Positions 42,424 to 50,506 of a stretch of 64,000 nucleotides of DNA are shown piece after piece (position 1 is the stretch's first letter; each line of letters begins with the position of its first letter). The stretch is from the NCBI GenBank assembly GCA_040255405.1, contig JBDZUX010000003.1, positions 124,001-188,000 of the forward strand, in the 5' to 3' direction. This DNA comes from 66-474 sp040255405. Its GTDB lineage: Bacteria; Pseudomonadota; Gammaproteobacteria; Xanthomonadales; Rhodanobacteraceae. Below the pieces are notes generated by a model. The model did not search any database and was not told where the DNA came from. It saw only the letters and a program-made list of their open reading frames with translations. The translations under genes and the position numbers were made by a program.

Positions 42424-42432
42424 CTAAACTGC
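42424..42432 (+). promoter_or_regulatory. Extended -10 candidate for suhB
   Basis: TGCTAAACT fits an extended -10 element (TGn plus TAAACT), 57 bases before the suhB ATG. No -35 of quality is seen at the expected distance. A GCCGC/GCGGC-type hairpin follows in the predicted leader. Confidence 0.35.
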
Positions 42433-42488
42433 AGGCTGCGCCGCCCCGTGCGGCGCGTTCTTTTTCAAACCTCCGGAACTTCATCGCC

Positions 42489-43295
42489 ATGGCCCGACCT
42501 GCCGTCACCATCGCGATCCGTGCCGCGCGCGCCGCCGGCAGCGTGATCCTGCGTTACATGAATCGCCTCGACAGCGTCGCCGTGATCGAGAAGCACCACC
42601 TCGATTTCGTCTCGGAAGTCGATCGCCAAGCCGAAGCCGAGATCGTGCGCGAACTGAAGCGCGCCCATCCCGACCATGCGATCCTGGCCGAGGAAAGCGG
42701 TGCGTCCGGCAAGGCCCACGCGCGCTTCACCTGGGTGATCGACCCGCTGGACGGCACCCACAATTACCTGCGCGGCATTCCGCATTTCGGCGTGTCGATC
42801 GCGCAACTGGATCGCGGCGAACCCGTGCATGCGGTGATCCTCGATCCCCTGCGCAACGAGATCTTCACCGCCAGCAAGGGCGACGGCGCGTTCCTCAACG
42901 ATCGCCGCATCCGCATCGGCAAGCGCGAATCGCTGGACGGCGCGATGCTGGCAACCGGCTTTCCCTATCGCGAGCGGCGCCACCTCGACGCACAGCTGGG
43001 GATGACCCGCGAACTGCTGAAGCGCGCCGAGGATTTTCGTCGCACGGGTTCCGCCGCGCTGGACCTGGCGTGGACGGCGATCGGACGCTTCGACGGCTAT
43101 TTCGAGACCGGCCTGAAGGCCTGGGACATGGCCGCGGGCTGCCTGCTGGTGCGGGAAGCTGGCGGCCGCTATTGCGATTTCATGGGCCGCGAAGGCTTGC
43201 CCGAATCCGGCAACCTCGTCGCCGCGAACCACGTGCTCGCGACCCAGATCGTCGAGACGATCGCGCCGATGCTGACGTCGGAACTGAAGCGCTGA
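42489..43295 (+). CDS. suhB: Inositol-1-monophosphatase SuhB
   Basis: Magnesium-dependent phosphatase of the IMPase/FBPase fold, 268 residues, also an rRNA transcription antitermination cofactor in E. coli. Metal-site motifs: AEESG (Glu in ILAEESGASG), WVIDPLDGTHNYLRGIPHF, and the C-terminal KAWDMAAGCLLVREAGG. ATG at 42489 begins the conserved helix. Divergent with trmJ. Confidence 0.94.
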   Translation: MARPAVTIAIRAARAAGSVILRYMNRLDSVAVIEKHHLDFVSEVDRQAEAEIVRELKRAHPDHAILAEESGASGKAHARFTWVIDPLDGTHNYLRGIPHFGVSIAQLDRGEPVHAVILDPLRNEIFTASKGDGAFLNDRRIRIGKRESLDGAMLATGFPYRERRHLDAQLGMTRELLKRAEDFRRTGSAALDLAWTAIGRFDGYFETGLKAWDMAAGCLLVREAGGRYCDFMGREGLPESGNLVAANHVLATQIVETIAPMLTSELKR

Positions 43296-43423
43296 GAATC
43301 GGCGCCCTGCCGACGCATGCGCCGAGGCGGGCGCCATCTGGCTGCCCAAAGCCCTGTCGTTCCGAGGCCGCGCGTCAGCGCACCCGCAACCGGTTATCTC
43401 CGGGCACGGTCCTCGAGAAACCG

Positions 43424-43458
43424 ATTCCGGATCGCCGCTGCGCGGCGTCCGGAATGAC
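43424..43458. repeat. REP-like palindrome, family A
   Basis: ATTCCGGA and TCCGGAAT arms with inner CGCCG/CGGCG stem, ending in GAC. It lies between the convergent ends of suhB and the transglycosylase gene, where a bidirectional mRNA 3' end would be expected. Confidence 0.8.
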
Positions 43459-43495
43459 CAGAAAACTTTCGGCTCACCTCTGCAACGCCAAGGCC

Positions 43496-44701
43496 TCAGC
43501 TGCCAGCCTTGATCGTCGCCAGCGTGGGACCGGTGCGCGCCGCCAGTGCCTTCTGGTAGCGCTGGTAGAGCAGCGCCACGCGCTTCACATAGACCTGCGT
43601 TTCCGCGTACGGAGGCACGCCGCCGTATTTCGCGACCGCGCCCGCGCCCGCGTTGTAGGCCGCCGCCGCGAGCTTCACGTCGCCCTGATAATCGCGCAGC
43701 AGCGTCGCGAGATAGCGCGCGCCGCCCGAAATGTTCTCGGCGGGATCGAAGGCATCGCCGACGCCGAGGTCGGATGCCGTGCCCGGCATCAACTGCATCA
43801 GGCCTTGCGCGCCCTTGTAGGAAAGCGCGCGCGCGTTGAACCCGGATTCGGCGTGGATGATTGCGCGCAGCAACGCGGCGTTCACGCCACTGACCTTCGC
43901 GGCCGAGCGGATGTCGTCGCCATACGCCGCGAGCTGCAGCGGTACGGTGTTCCAGTCGATCTTCGAATGCACGTTGCAGGCGTAGCATTCGACGATGTAG
44001 GTGAACAGCATCCTGGCGTCGTGGCCCTTCGCCAGCGACGCGACGTTGGTGTAGAGCACGCTGCCATTCGCCTGCACCACGCGATACACCGCGCCGCGCT
44101 TGGGCGGCTTCGGCGCGTCGGCATTCAGCTTCAACGGGATCGCGGTCGTCGCGGGGTTCGGTTCAGGCACGCTGTGGGCAGGTGCGGGTTCCGGGGCCGG
44201 AACCGACGGCGTCGCCTCGACGCCCAGCAACTGCGGCAACACGCGTCCGCCCAGTGCATCCAGGATCGCGATCGGCAGCGGCTGCCAGGCTTCGTGTCGA
44301 ACCAGCTTCTTCACCTGGATCGAATCGTCCTCGCCCAACGGCATCACCTTCAGCACCGACGGGTTGGCCTTGACCTCGTGCGGCGGCTTGCCCGGCAGCA
44401 CGGTGCCGCTCGGCTGGTTGCCTGGCCGGGTGGTCTGCAGGCTCACCTCAACCACGCGCGCGCGCGGTGCAACCCAGGCACCGATCTTCTTGCAATGCGC
44501 GTAGCCGGCGGTATGGCTGACGTAGGCCTGTTCGCCCTGCGGTCCGGTGCAGCGGTACAGCACGCTGGCCGCCGCGGGTCCTGCCCATGCCGTGGCCACC
44601 AGGAGCGCACACGCCATCGCCGCCCCCGAAAGGCGGAACGATTGCGACGGGGCCCCGGCTCGCCGGCCGCTGCGCGCCCCCAGGCGGAGCATGGCGTTCA
44701 T
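43496..44701 (-). CDS. Lytic transglycosylase (Slt family) with N-terminal DUF4124-like domain
   Basis: A 401-residue periplasmic murein hydrolase. A long signal sequence (hydrophobic stretch LSGAAMACALLVATAWAGPAAAS) leads into a DUF4124-like segment (VLYRCTGPQGEQAYVS), a Pro-rich linker, then a second RVVQANGSVLYTNV segment. The SLT domain follows: catalytic Glu in AIIHAESGFNARALS, GLMQLMPGTASDLGV, and AAYNAGAGAVAKYGG. It cleaves glycan strands to anhydromuropeptides. ATG at 44701 or 44692 gives an appropriate signal; longer upstream frames are implausible. Confidence 0.88.
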   Translation of the reverse strand: MNAMLRLGARSGRRAGAPSQSFRLSGAAMACALLVATAWAGPAAASVLYRCTGPQGEQAYVSHTAGYAHCKKIGAWVAPRARVVEVSLQTTRPGNQPSGTVLPGKPPHEVKANPSVLKVMPLGEDDSIQVKKLVRHEAWQPLPIAILDALGGRVLPQLLGVEATPSVPAPEPAPAHSVPEPNPATTAIPLKLNADAPKPPKRGAVYRVVQANGSVLYTNVASLAKGHDARMLFTYIVECYACNVHSKIDWNTVPLQLAAYGDDIRSAAKVSGVNAALLRAIIHAESGFNARALSYKGAQGLMQLMPGTASDLGVGDAFDPAENISGGARYLATLLRDYQGDVKLAAAAYNAGAGAVAKYGGVPPYAETQVYVKRVALLYQRYQKALAARTGPTLATIKAGS

Positions 44702-44846
44702 GGGGCCCGAGTTTGCGCCGACGGACGTACGATGCCAAGCCTGTGATACCCAAAGCGCGCGACGGCGCACATCGCGATGGCGAAGCCGCTGGCGGTTCCC
44801 ATCGGCGCTGCGTCCCCGCTGCATCGAACGCAGCATGGAACCCCGC

Positions 44847-44852
44847 TACAAT
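44847..44852 (+). promoter_or_regulatory. -10 candidate (TACAAT) for miaB
   Basis: TACAAT lies 28 bases before the miaB ATG at 44880, in the gap between the divergent transglycosylase and miaB genes. The -35 position is not consensus. Use of the earlier ATG at 44835 would be incompatible with this promoter. Confidence 0.35.
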
Positions 44853-44879
44853 GCGGGTTTCAGCGCGTTCCGCATCCCG

Positions 44880-46301
44880 ATGGCCGATACACCCGCCCTT
44901 GCCCCTGCCGAGCCCGGATCGAAGCAGCCCGGTCCCGGGAAATCCGGTTCCGGAAAGCTCTACATCCAGACCCACGGCTGCCAGATGAACGAGTACGACT
45001 CCCGCAAGATGGAGGAGGTGCTCGCGGCCGAGCGCGGCATGGTGCGCACGCAGGACATCGCCGAGGCCGATGTGATCCTGGTGAACACCTGCTCGATCCG
45101 CGAAAAGGCGCAGGAAAAGGTGTTCTCGCAACTCGGCCGCTGGAAGGAATTCAAGCAGTCCAATCCAAGCGTCCTGATCGGCGTCGGCGGCTGCGTGGCC
45201 TCGCAGGAAGGCCAGGCGATCGTCGAGCGTGCCCCATACGTCGATCTCGTGTTTGGCCCGCAAACCCTGCACCGCCTGCCCGACCTGATCGACGCGCGCC
45301 GCAAAACCGGCAAGCCGCAGGTCGACATCTCGTTCCCCGAGATCGAAAAGTTCGACCGCCTGCCCGAGCCGCGCGCGAAAGGCCCGAGCGCGTTCGTCTC
45401 GATCATGGAAGGCTGTTCCAAATATTGTTCGTTCTGCGTGGTGCCCTACACCCGCGGCGAGGAGATTTCGCGCCCGTTCGACGACGTGCTGGCCGAAGTC
45501 GCCTCGCTGGCCGAACAGGGCGTCAAGGAAGTGAACCTGCTGGGCCAGAACGTCAACGCCTACCGCGGGCCGATGTTCGAGGGCGCGTGCGAGCACCCTG
45601 GTGCGAGCGAAAATGGAAATCATGCGGACCTCGCGCTGTTGATCCGCGCGGTCGCCGAGATCGACGGCATCGGACGCATCCGCTTCACCACCTCGCACCC
45701 GCTGGATTTCTCGGACTCGCTGGTCGCCGCGTACCGCGACGTGCCCAAGCTCGCGAACTTCCTGCACCTGCCAGTGCAGTCGGGTTCCGACCGCATTCTC
45801 ATGATGATGAAGCGCAACTACACCGCGGCGATGTACAAGGAGAAGATCGCGAAATTGCGCGCGGTGCGTCCGGACATCTGCATCTCGTCGGATTTCATCG
45901 TGGGCTTCCCCGGCGAAACCGACGCCGATTTCGCGCAGACGCTGCAGCTGATCGAGGACATCGGTTTCGACCAGTCGTTTTCCTTCATCTACTCGAAGCG
46001 CCCCGGCACGCCGGCGGCCAACCTGTTCGATCCGACGCCCGATGCGGTGAAGCACGAACGCCTCACGACGTTGCAGAACGCGATCAACTTCCACGCGGCG
46101 AAGATCAGCGAGGCGATGGTCGGCAGCACGCAGCGCATCCTCGTCACCGGCCCGTCGAAGAAGAACCCCAACGAACTCACCGGCAAGACCGAAAACATGC
46201 GCCAGGTGAATTTTGCGGGCGAAGCGCACATGGTCGGCCAGTTCGTGGATGTGGTGATTACCGCGGCGCTGAGCAATTCGTTGCGTGGACGCCTCATGTA
46301 G
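44880..46301 (+). CDS. miaB: tRNA-2-methylthio-N6-dimethylallyladenosine synthase MiaB
   Basis: Radical SAM methylthiotransferase of 473 residues that adds the methylthio group to i6A37 of tRNAs. The UPF0004 N-terminal domain starts YIQTHGCQMNEYDS; further cluster Cys are in NTCSIREKAQ and VGGCVASQEG. The SAM cluster is CSKYCSFC (Cys179, 183, 186), followed by the TRAM domain at the C terminus. About 20 unstructured residues precede the first domain. An inserted loop (EGACEHPGASENGNH) is slightly longer than usual. It heads the miaB-phoH-ybeY-corC group. Confidence 0.95.
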   Translation: MADTPALAPAEPGSKQPGPGKSGSGKLYIQTHGCQMNEYDSRKMEEVLAAERGMVRTQDIAEADVILVNTCSIREKAQEKVFSQLGRWKEFKQSNPSVLIGVGGCVASQEGQAIVERAPYVDLVFGPQTLHRLPDLIDARRKTGKPQVDISFPEIEKFDRLPEPRAKGPSAFVSIMEGCSKYCSFCVVPYTRGEEISRPFDDVLAEVASLAEQGVKEVNLLGQNVNAYRGPMFEGACEHPGASENGNHADLALLIRAVAEIDGIGRIRFTTSHPLDFSDSLVAAYRDVPKLANFLHLPVQSGSDRILMMMKRNYTAAMYKEKIAKLRAVRPDICISSDFIVGFPGETDADFAQTLQLIEDIGFDQSFSFIYSKRPGTPAANLFDPTPDAVKHERLTTLQNAINFHAAKISEAMVGSTQRILVTGPSKKNPNELTGKTENMRQVNFAGEAHMVGQFVDVVITAALSNSLRGRLM

Positions 46302-46408
46302 GAGCCGGCTGGCGCACAGCGCCTGCTCCTTCTTTTCCGGCGACCGTCGCGAAGCGAAACGCTTCCGTCGTCCTGCTCTTTTTTGTCGCGCGCAGGCGCA
46401 CTCCTACA
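46297..46408. repeat. TGTAGGAG inverted-repeat element between miaB and phoH
   Basis: TGTAGGAG at 46297-46304 (containing the miaB stop codon TAG) and CTCCTACA at 46401-46408 are inverted, with GCGCC/AGGCGC partial pairing just inside. TGTAGGAGC palindromes are widespread in Pseudomonas and Xanthomonas intergenic DNA. Here the element spans almost the whole miaB-phoH gap. Confidence 0.65.
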
Positions 46409-46429
46409 ACGCACGAGCAAGCCGTCGAT

Positions 46430-47458
46430 ATGGCCGATTCTCTCATCCAGCACGACTTCACCCTCGAACCCGACGACACCCAGCGGCTCGCCAACCTGTG
46501 CGGGCCGTTCGATGAGCACCTGCGCCAGATCGAGCTGCGGCTGGGTGTCGAGATCAACAATCGCGGCAACGTGTTCCGCGTGATCGGCGAGGAACCCGCG
46601 GTGAAATCCGGCGAGCGTGTGCTGCGCAACCTCTACGAAGCGACCGAACACGAAACCCTCAACGGCCGCACGCTGAACCTGCGCCTGTCCGAAGCCGGCG
46701 TCGATGCGCTGGCCGAGCAGCAGGCCGAAGGCGCACAGGAAGTCGCGATCAAGGTGAAGCGCGGCACCATCCGCGGGCGCGGCCCGAACCAGGTGCGCTA
46801 CCTGCATGCGATCGCGACCCACGACATCAATTTCGGGATCGGTCCCGCCGGCACCGGCAAGACCTACCTTGCGGTCGCCAGTGCGGTGGAAGCTTTGGAG
46901 ACCAGCCGCATCCAGCGCCTGATCCTGGTGCGTCCCGCGGTCGAGGCCGGCGAGAAACTGGGTTTCCTGCCGGGCGATCTCGCGCAGAAGGTCGACCCCT
47001 ACCTGCGCCCGCTGTACGACGCCCTGTATGAAATGCTCGGCTTCGACAAGGTCGCGCGCCTCATCGAGCGCAACGTGATCGAGATCGCGCCGCTGGCCTA
47101 CATGCGCGGCCGCACGCTCAATGATTCGTTCGTGATCCTGGACGAAGCGCAAAACAGCACCGTCGAGCAGATGAAGATGTTCCTGACCCGCATCGGCTTC
47201 GGCACCACCACCGTGGTCACCGGTGACGTGACGCAAGTCGACCTGCCGCGCAACACGCGTTCGGGTCTGCGCAACGTGATCGAGGTGCTGCGCGATGTCG
47301 AGGGCATCAGCTTCACGTTCTTTACCGCGCGCGACGTGGTGCGCCACCCGCTGGTCGCCAAGATCGTGCGGGCCTACGAGAGCGCGGAAGAAGGCGCCAA
47401 CGCGAAGCTGGAAGCAGAGCCGCGCACGCGCGCGCCGCGTGACGGAGACCACGGATGA
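46430..47458 (+). CDS. ybeZ: PhoH-like ATPase (YbeZ)
   Basis: A 342-residue P-loop ATPase of the PhoH family. The Walker A loop is GPAGTGKT (138-145), Walker B is SFVILDEAQN, and a KH-like nucleic-acid-binding segment precedes it (RLGVEINNRGNVFRVIGEE). In bacteria it works with YbeY in RNA metabolism and ribosome maturation. The C-terminal tail after AKIVRAYE is charged. Its stop overlaps the ybeY start (ATGA). Confidence 0.94.
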   Translation: MADSLIQHDFTLEPDDTQRLANLCGPFDEHLRQIELRLGVEINNRGNVFRVIGEEPAVKSGERVLRNLYEATEHETLNGRTLNLRLSEAGVDALAEQQAEGAQEVAIKVKRGTIRGRGPNQVRYLHAIATHDINFGIGPAGTGKTYLAVASAVEALETSRIQRLILVRPAVEAGEKLGFLPGDLAQKVDPYLRPLYDALYEMLGFDKVARLIERNVIEIAPLAYMRGRTLNDSFVILDEAQNSTVEQMKMFLTRIGFGTTTVVTGDVTQVDLPRNTRSGLRNVIEVLRDVEGISFTFFTARDVVRHPLVAKIVRAYESAEEGANAKLEAEPRTRAPRDGDHG

Positions 47459-47970
47459 GTACCGCCCGCGCGGCTCGCCCGTCCCGGCCCCCGGGCGCCG
47501 CCGGTCCGCACCGTACGACGGCTGCCGTGGTGCACGTGGATTACGCGATCCCGCGCCGCGGCCTCCCGGCGCCCGTCAGCTTCAAGCGCTGGGTCGAAGC
47601 GGCGCTGTCCGCCGCGCGCCGACGCAAACCCGCCGAGTTGTCGATCCGCATCGTGGACGCCCGCGAGGGCCGTGCGCTGAACCGTCAATACCGTGACCGG
47701 GACTACGCCACCAACGTGCTGTCGTTTCCCGTGGAATTGCCGCCCGGGATCGCCTCGCCGCTGCTGGGCGACCTTGCGATCTGTGCGCCGGTGGTCGCCC
47801 GCGAGGCACGCGAACAAGGCAAGGCGCTGCGCGATCACTACGCGCATCTGACCGTGCACGGCGTGCTGCACCTGCTCGGTTTCGACCACCAGGAAGACAC
47901 CGAAGCCGCGCGGATGGAAAAGCTGGAAACCCGCATCCTGGCCGGACTCGGCATGCCCGACCCCTGGTGA
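47455..47970 (+). CDS. ybeY: Endoribonuclease YbeY (rRNA maturation)
   Basis: Zinc-dependent RNase for 16S rRNA 3'-end maturation and quality control. The metal site HGVLHLLGFDH is at residues 135-145 (His135, His139, His145), with NRQYRDRDYATNVLSFP upstream. The first 25 residues are a low-complexity extension. Length 171. Translationally coupled to ybeZ. Confidence 0.94.
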   Translation: MSTARAARPSRPPGAAGPHRTTAAVVHVDYAIPRRGLPAPVSFKRWVEAALSAARRRKPAELSIRIVDAREGRALNRQYRDRDYATNVLSFPVELPPGIASPLLGDLAICAPVVAREAREQGKALRDHYAHLTVHGVLHLLGFDHQEDTEAARMEKLETRILAGLGMPDPW

Positions 47971-48005
47971 CCGCCCCGCCGCCTGCGAGCCGGGCACGCT
48001 TCCGC

Positions 48006-48011
48006 TAGAAT
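48006..48011 (+). promoter_or_regulatory. -10 candidate (TAGAAT) for corC
   Basis: TAGAAT sits 38 bases before the corC ATG in the 78-base ybeY-corC gap. No clear -35 accompanies it. It would give corC a promoter of its own in addition to read-through from miaB. Confidence 0.3.
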
Positions 48012-48048
48012 CAATGGTCCGCCCCTTCCGGGGACGCGCCCCACCCCA

Positions 48049-48894
48049 ATGTCCGCAGAACCCCCAAGTACCAACGGCCCCGCCCACCGCTCACTGTGGG
48101 ACCGTTTGGGCCACATGCTCTCAGGCGAACCCCGCAGCCCCGAGGATCTGCTCGCGGAACTCCGCGAAGCGCAGGGCAACGGCCTGCTCACCAGCGAAAC
48201 CTTCGCGATGATCGAAGGCGCCATCCGGGTCACCGAGATGGTCGTGGGCGACGTGATGGTGCCGCGCGCACAGATGGTCACGCTGGAAGTCGACGACGAC
48301 CTGTCCACGATCCTGGAAACCGTGACGGAGTCCGGCCACTCCCGCTTTCCCGTGCACGGCGAGGACAAGGACGAGATCCTCGGCATCCTGCTGGCCAAGG
48401 ACCTGCTGCGGCGCGGGCAGGACGGTGCGCTCGATTTGCGCACGCTGCTGCGGCACGCGGTGATGATTCCCGAATCCATGCGCCTGAACGTGCTGCTGGC
48501 CGAATTCCGCCGCTCGCGCAACCACATGGCGGTGGTGGTGGACGAATACGGCGGCGTCGCGGGCCTCGTCACCATCGAGGACGTGCTGGAGGAAATCGTC
48601 GGCGAAATCGACGACGAGCACGACGAAGCCGTGCCGCCGCAACTGATCGTCGCGCAACCCGACGGCAGTTGGCTGGTCGATGCACTGACGCCCATCGAGG
48701 ACTTCAACGAGCAATTCGGCACCGCGTTTTCCGACGAGGAATACGATACCGTCGGCGGCCTCGTCACCGCCGAGATCGGCCATCTGCCCGACCCGGGGGA
48801 AACCGCCACGCTGGGCGACTACGCGTTCGACGTGACGCGGGCGGATGACCGACGGGTATTGCAGTTCCGCGTTCGCAAAAACGCCGCCGCGTAG
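48049..48894 (+). CDS. corC: CorC/YbeX magnesium-cobalt efflux-associated CBS protein
   Basis: A 281-residue cytosolic protein: two CBS domains (MVPRAQMVTLEVDDDL near residue 70; VVVDEYGGVAGLVTIEDVLEEIVGEI near 165) and a C-terminal CorC_HlyC domain (DGSWLVDALTPIEDFNEQFG). It lacks membrane helices, unlike the protein at 39.5 kb. CorC assists magnesium/cobalt efflux; YbeX has also been linked to ribosome biogenesis, matching its location after ybeY. In E. coli the lnt gene follows; here it does not. Confidence 0.93.
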   Translation: MSAEPPSTNGPAHRSLWDRLGHMLSGEPRSPEDLLAELREAQGNGLLTSETFAMIEGAIRVTEMVVGDVMVPRAQMVTLEVDDDLSTILETVTESGHSRFPVHGEDKDEILGILLAKDLLRRGQDGALDLRTLLRHAVMIPESMRLNVLLAEFRRSRNHMAVVVDEYGGVAGLVTIEDVLEEIVGEIDDEHDEAVPPQLIVAQPDGSWLVDALTPIEDFNEQFGTAFSDEEYDTVGGLVTAEIGHLPDPGETATLGDYAFDVTRADDRRVLQFRVRKNAAA

Positions 48895-48938
48895 CTGGGC
48901 TCGGGCCAGCGTACCGCCCCCTCTCTTGATTCCGGGGC

Positions 48939-49084
48939 CGATTCCGGATCGCGCTGCGCGCTTCCGGAATGACGAGCACAAGCGCAAGTCCATGGCCTTC
49001 TCTTTCCGGGCGCCGTCAGGACGAACACCATGCATTCGTCATTCCGGGGCCGCTCACGCGCAGCGGTAGCGGCCCCGGAATCGG
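48939..49084. repeat. Pair of REP-like palindromes, family A
   Basis: Two units fill the corC-DUF4105 gap. Unit one (48940-48971) has ATTCCGGA/TCCGGAAT arms around CGCGC/GCGCG. Unit two (about 49040-49082) has a 14-bp stem ATTCCGGGGCCGCT/AGCGGCCCCGGAAT. They are oppositely arranged, as in the cluster at 22.6 kb. Confidence 0.85.
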
Positions 49085-49162
49085 TGCGCCCGGCCATCCA
49101 ACCCGTGCAACACCAATCACCCGTTTATCATGCGTCGTTTCCCTGCCAGGCCACATGAATCG

Positions 49163-50425
49163 ATGCTCGCCATCCTGCGTCGAGTTGTCTTGCATCGCGC
49201 ATGCTCATTCGCTGCCCTGCTGGTCTGCGCGCTGCTTCCGGCACTCGGTCACGCCGGCGTGGCGGACGCGCCCGGCGCCAACTTGCGCGTGGACCTCTAC
49301 ACCTACGGACCGGGAATGATTTATTGGGAACGTTTCGGCCATGACGCACTGGTGATCACCGACACGACGACGGGCGAGGCCTATGCGTTCAATTACGGCT
49401 TGTTCGATTTCGACCAGAAGGATTTCTACGTCAATTTCGCGCGCGGCATCATGATCTATCGCGCCGCCGCGTGGCCCACCATCGAAGACATCCGGGAATA
49501 TGCCGGCGAAGGCCGTTCGATCACCGAGCAGCACCTGAACCTGACGCCCGCGCAGCGCGCGAAGCTTCGCGACTTCCTCGTCTGGAACGTGCAGCCCGAG
49601 CACGCGCGCTATCGCTACCGCTACTTCGCGGACAACTGCACCACGCGCATACGCGATGCGCTGGACGACGTGCTGGGCGGTGCGCTGCAACGGCAACTTG
49701 CCGGCCCGGCCCCAAGCGGCGAGACGTACCGCCGCGAAACCGATCGCCTGATGTCCGGCCAGCCATGGCTGATGTACCTGCTGGATCTAGGCCTCGGACC
49801 TTACGCCGACCAGCCGTTGACCCGCTGGAGCGGCGCCTTCATTCCGGCGCGGCTGATGCACGAACTGCGCGATACGCGCGCGACCGACGGCGCGCCACTG
49901 GTGCAGTCGAAATCACTGCTGTCACCCCAGCGCCTCCCTTCCCCACCAGCGTCACCGCCCGACACGCGCTGGCCACTGCTGATCGCCGGGCTGGTGCTTG
50001 GCGCGGCCTTCCTCGCATCGGCATGGTTGCGCAACCGGTACGAGGTGGACCGATGGTGGTTCGCCGTGGCCGGCAGCCTGTACGCGCTGCTGGCGGGCCT
50101 GGCCGGTGCATTGATGCTGGTGCTGTGGTTCGGCACCGCGCATCGCGCCGCCTGGGCCAACGAAAACCTGTGGCTGTTCAATCCGATCGCGTGGTTGCTG
50201 ATACCGGCGCTGCTGCACGTGCGCAAACGCGGCGCCGCAGCCTCCCGCTTCAGCATCGCCGTCGCGGCGCTGATGGCGTTGCTGGCGCTGTGCGCGCTGG
50301 CTTCCAAGCTGTTCCCCGCGTTCCCGCAGCAGAACCTCCCGTGGATCCTGTTCGCGCTGCCGGCGTGGCTGGGGCTTGCAGGCGGCTTGTGGCTGATGCG
50401 CGAACGCCCGCTGCCCCGCATGTGA
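49163..50425 (+). CDS. DUF4105 protein, Lnb-like lipoprotein N-acyltransferase candidate
   Basis: A 420-residue envelope protein. A signal peptide (LHRACSFAALLVCALLPALGHAG) is followed by the DUF4105/Lnb N-terminal periplasmic domain: TYGPGMIYWERFGHDALVI with a conserved His, FNYGLFDFDQKDFYVNFARG, and YRYFADNCTTRIRDAL with a conserved Cys. The C-terminal part has five membrane helices. DUF4105 proteins of Bacteroides (Lnb) N-acylate lipoproteins through an acyl-Cys, so a lipid-transfer role is plausible; that function is not shown for this clade. The ATG at 49163 starts the signal; ATG at 49130 is possible. Confidence 0.75.
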   Translation: MLAILRRVVLHRACSFAALLVCALLPALGHAGVADAPGANLRVDLYTYGPGMIYWERFGHDALVITDTTTGEAYAFNYGLFDFDQKDFYVNFARGIMIYRAAAWPTIEDIREYAGEGRSITEQHLNLTPAQRAKLRDFLVWNVQPEHARYRYRYFADNCTTRIRDALDDVLGGALQRQLAGPAPSGETYRRETDRLMSGQPWLMYLLDLGLGPYADQPLTRWSGAFIPARLMHELRDTRATDGAPLVQSKSLLSPQRLPSPPASPPDTRWPLLIAGLVLGAAFLASAWLRNRYEVDRWWFAVAGSLYALLAGLAGALMLVLWFGTAHRAAWANENLWLFNPIAWLLIPALLHVRKRGAAASRFSIAVAALMALLALCALASKLFPAFPQQNLPWILFALPAWLGLAGGLWLMRERPLPRM

Positions 50426-50459
50426 GCGCACGCCGCTAAAGGAAACCGCGGCGCCGGCC

Positions 50460-50465
50460 GATAAT
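50460..50465 (+). promoter_or_regulatory. -10 candidate (GATAAT) for the PilZ/HD-GYP-like gene
   Basis: GATAAT lies 42 bases before the ATG at 50507, in the 81-base gap after the DUF4105 gene. It implies separate transcription of the c-di-GMP-related gene. No clear -35. Confidence 0.3.
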
Positions 50466-50506
50466 CACCATCGATCAACCGTGAACGCCCCGGTTACGAG
50501 GGTTAC

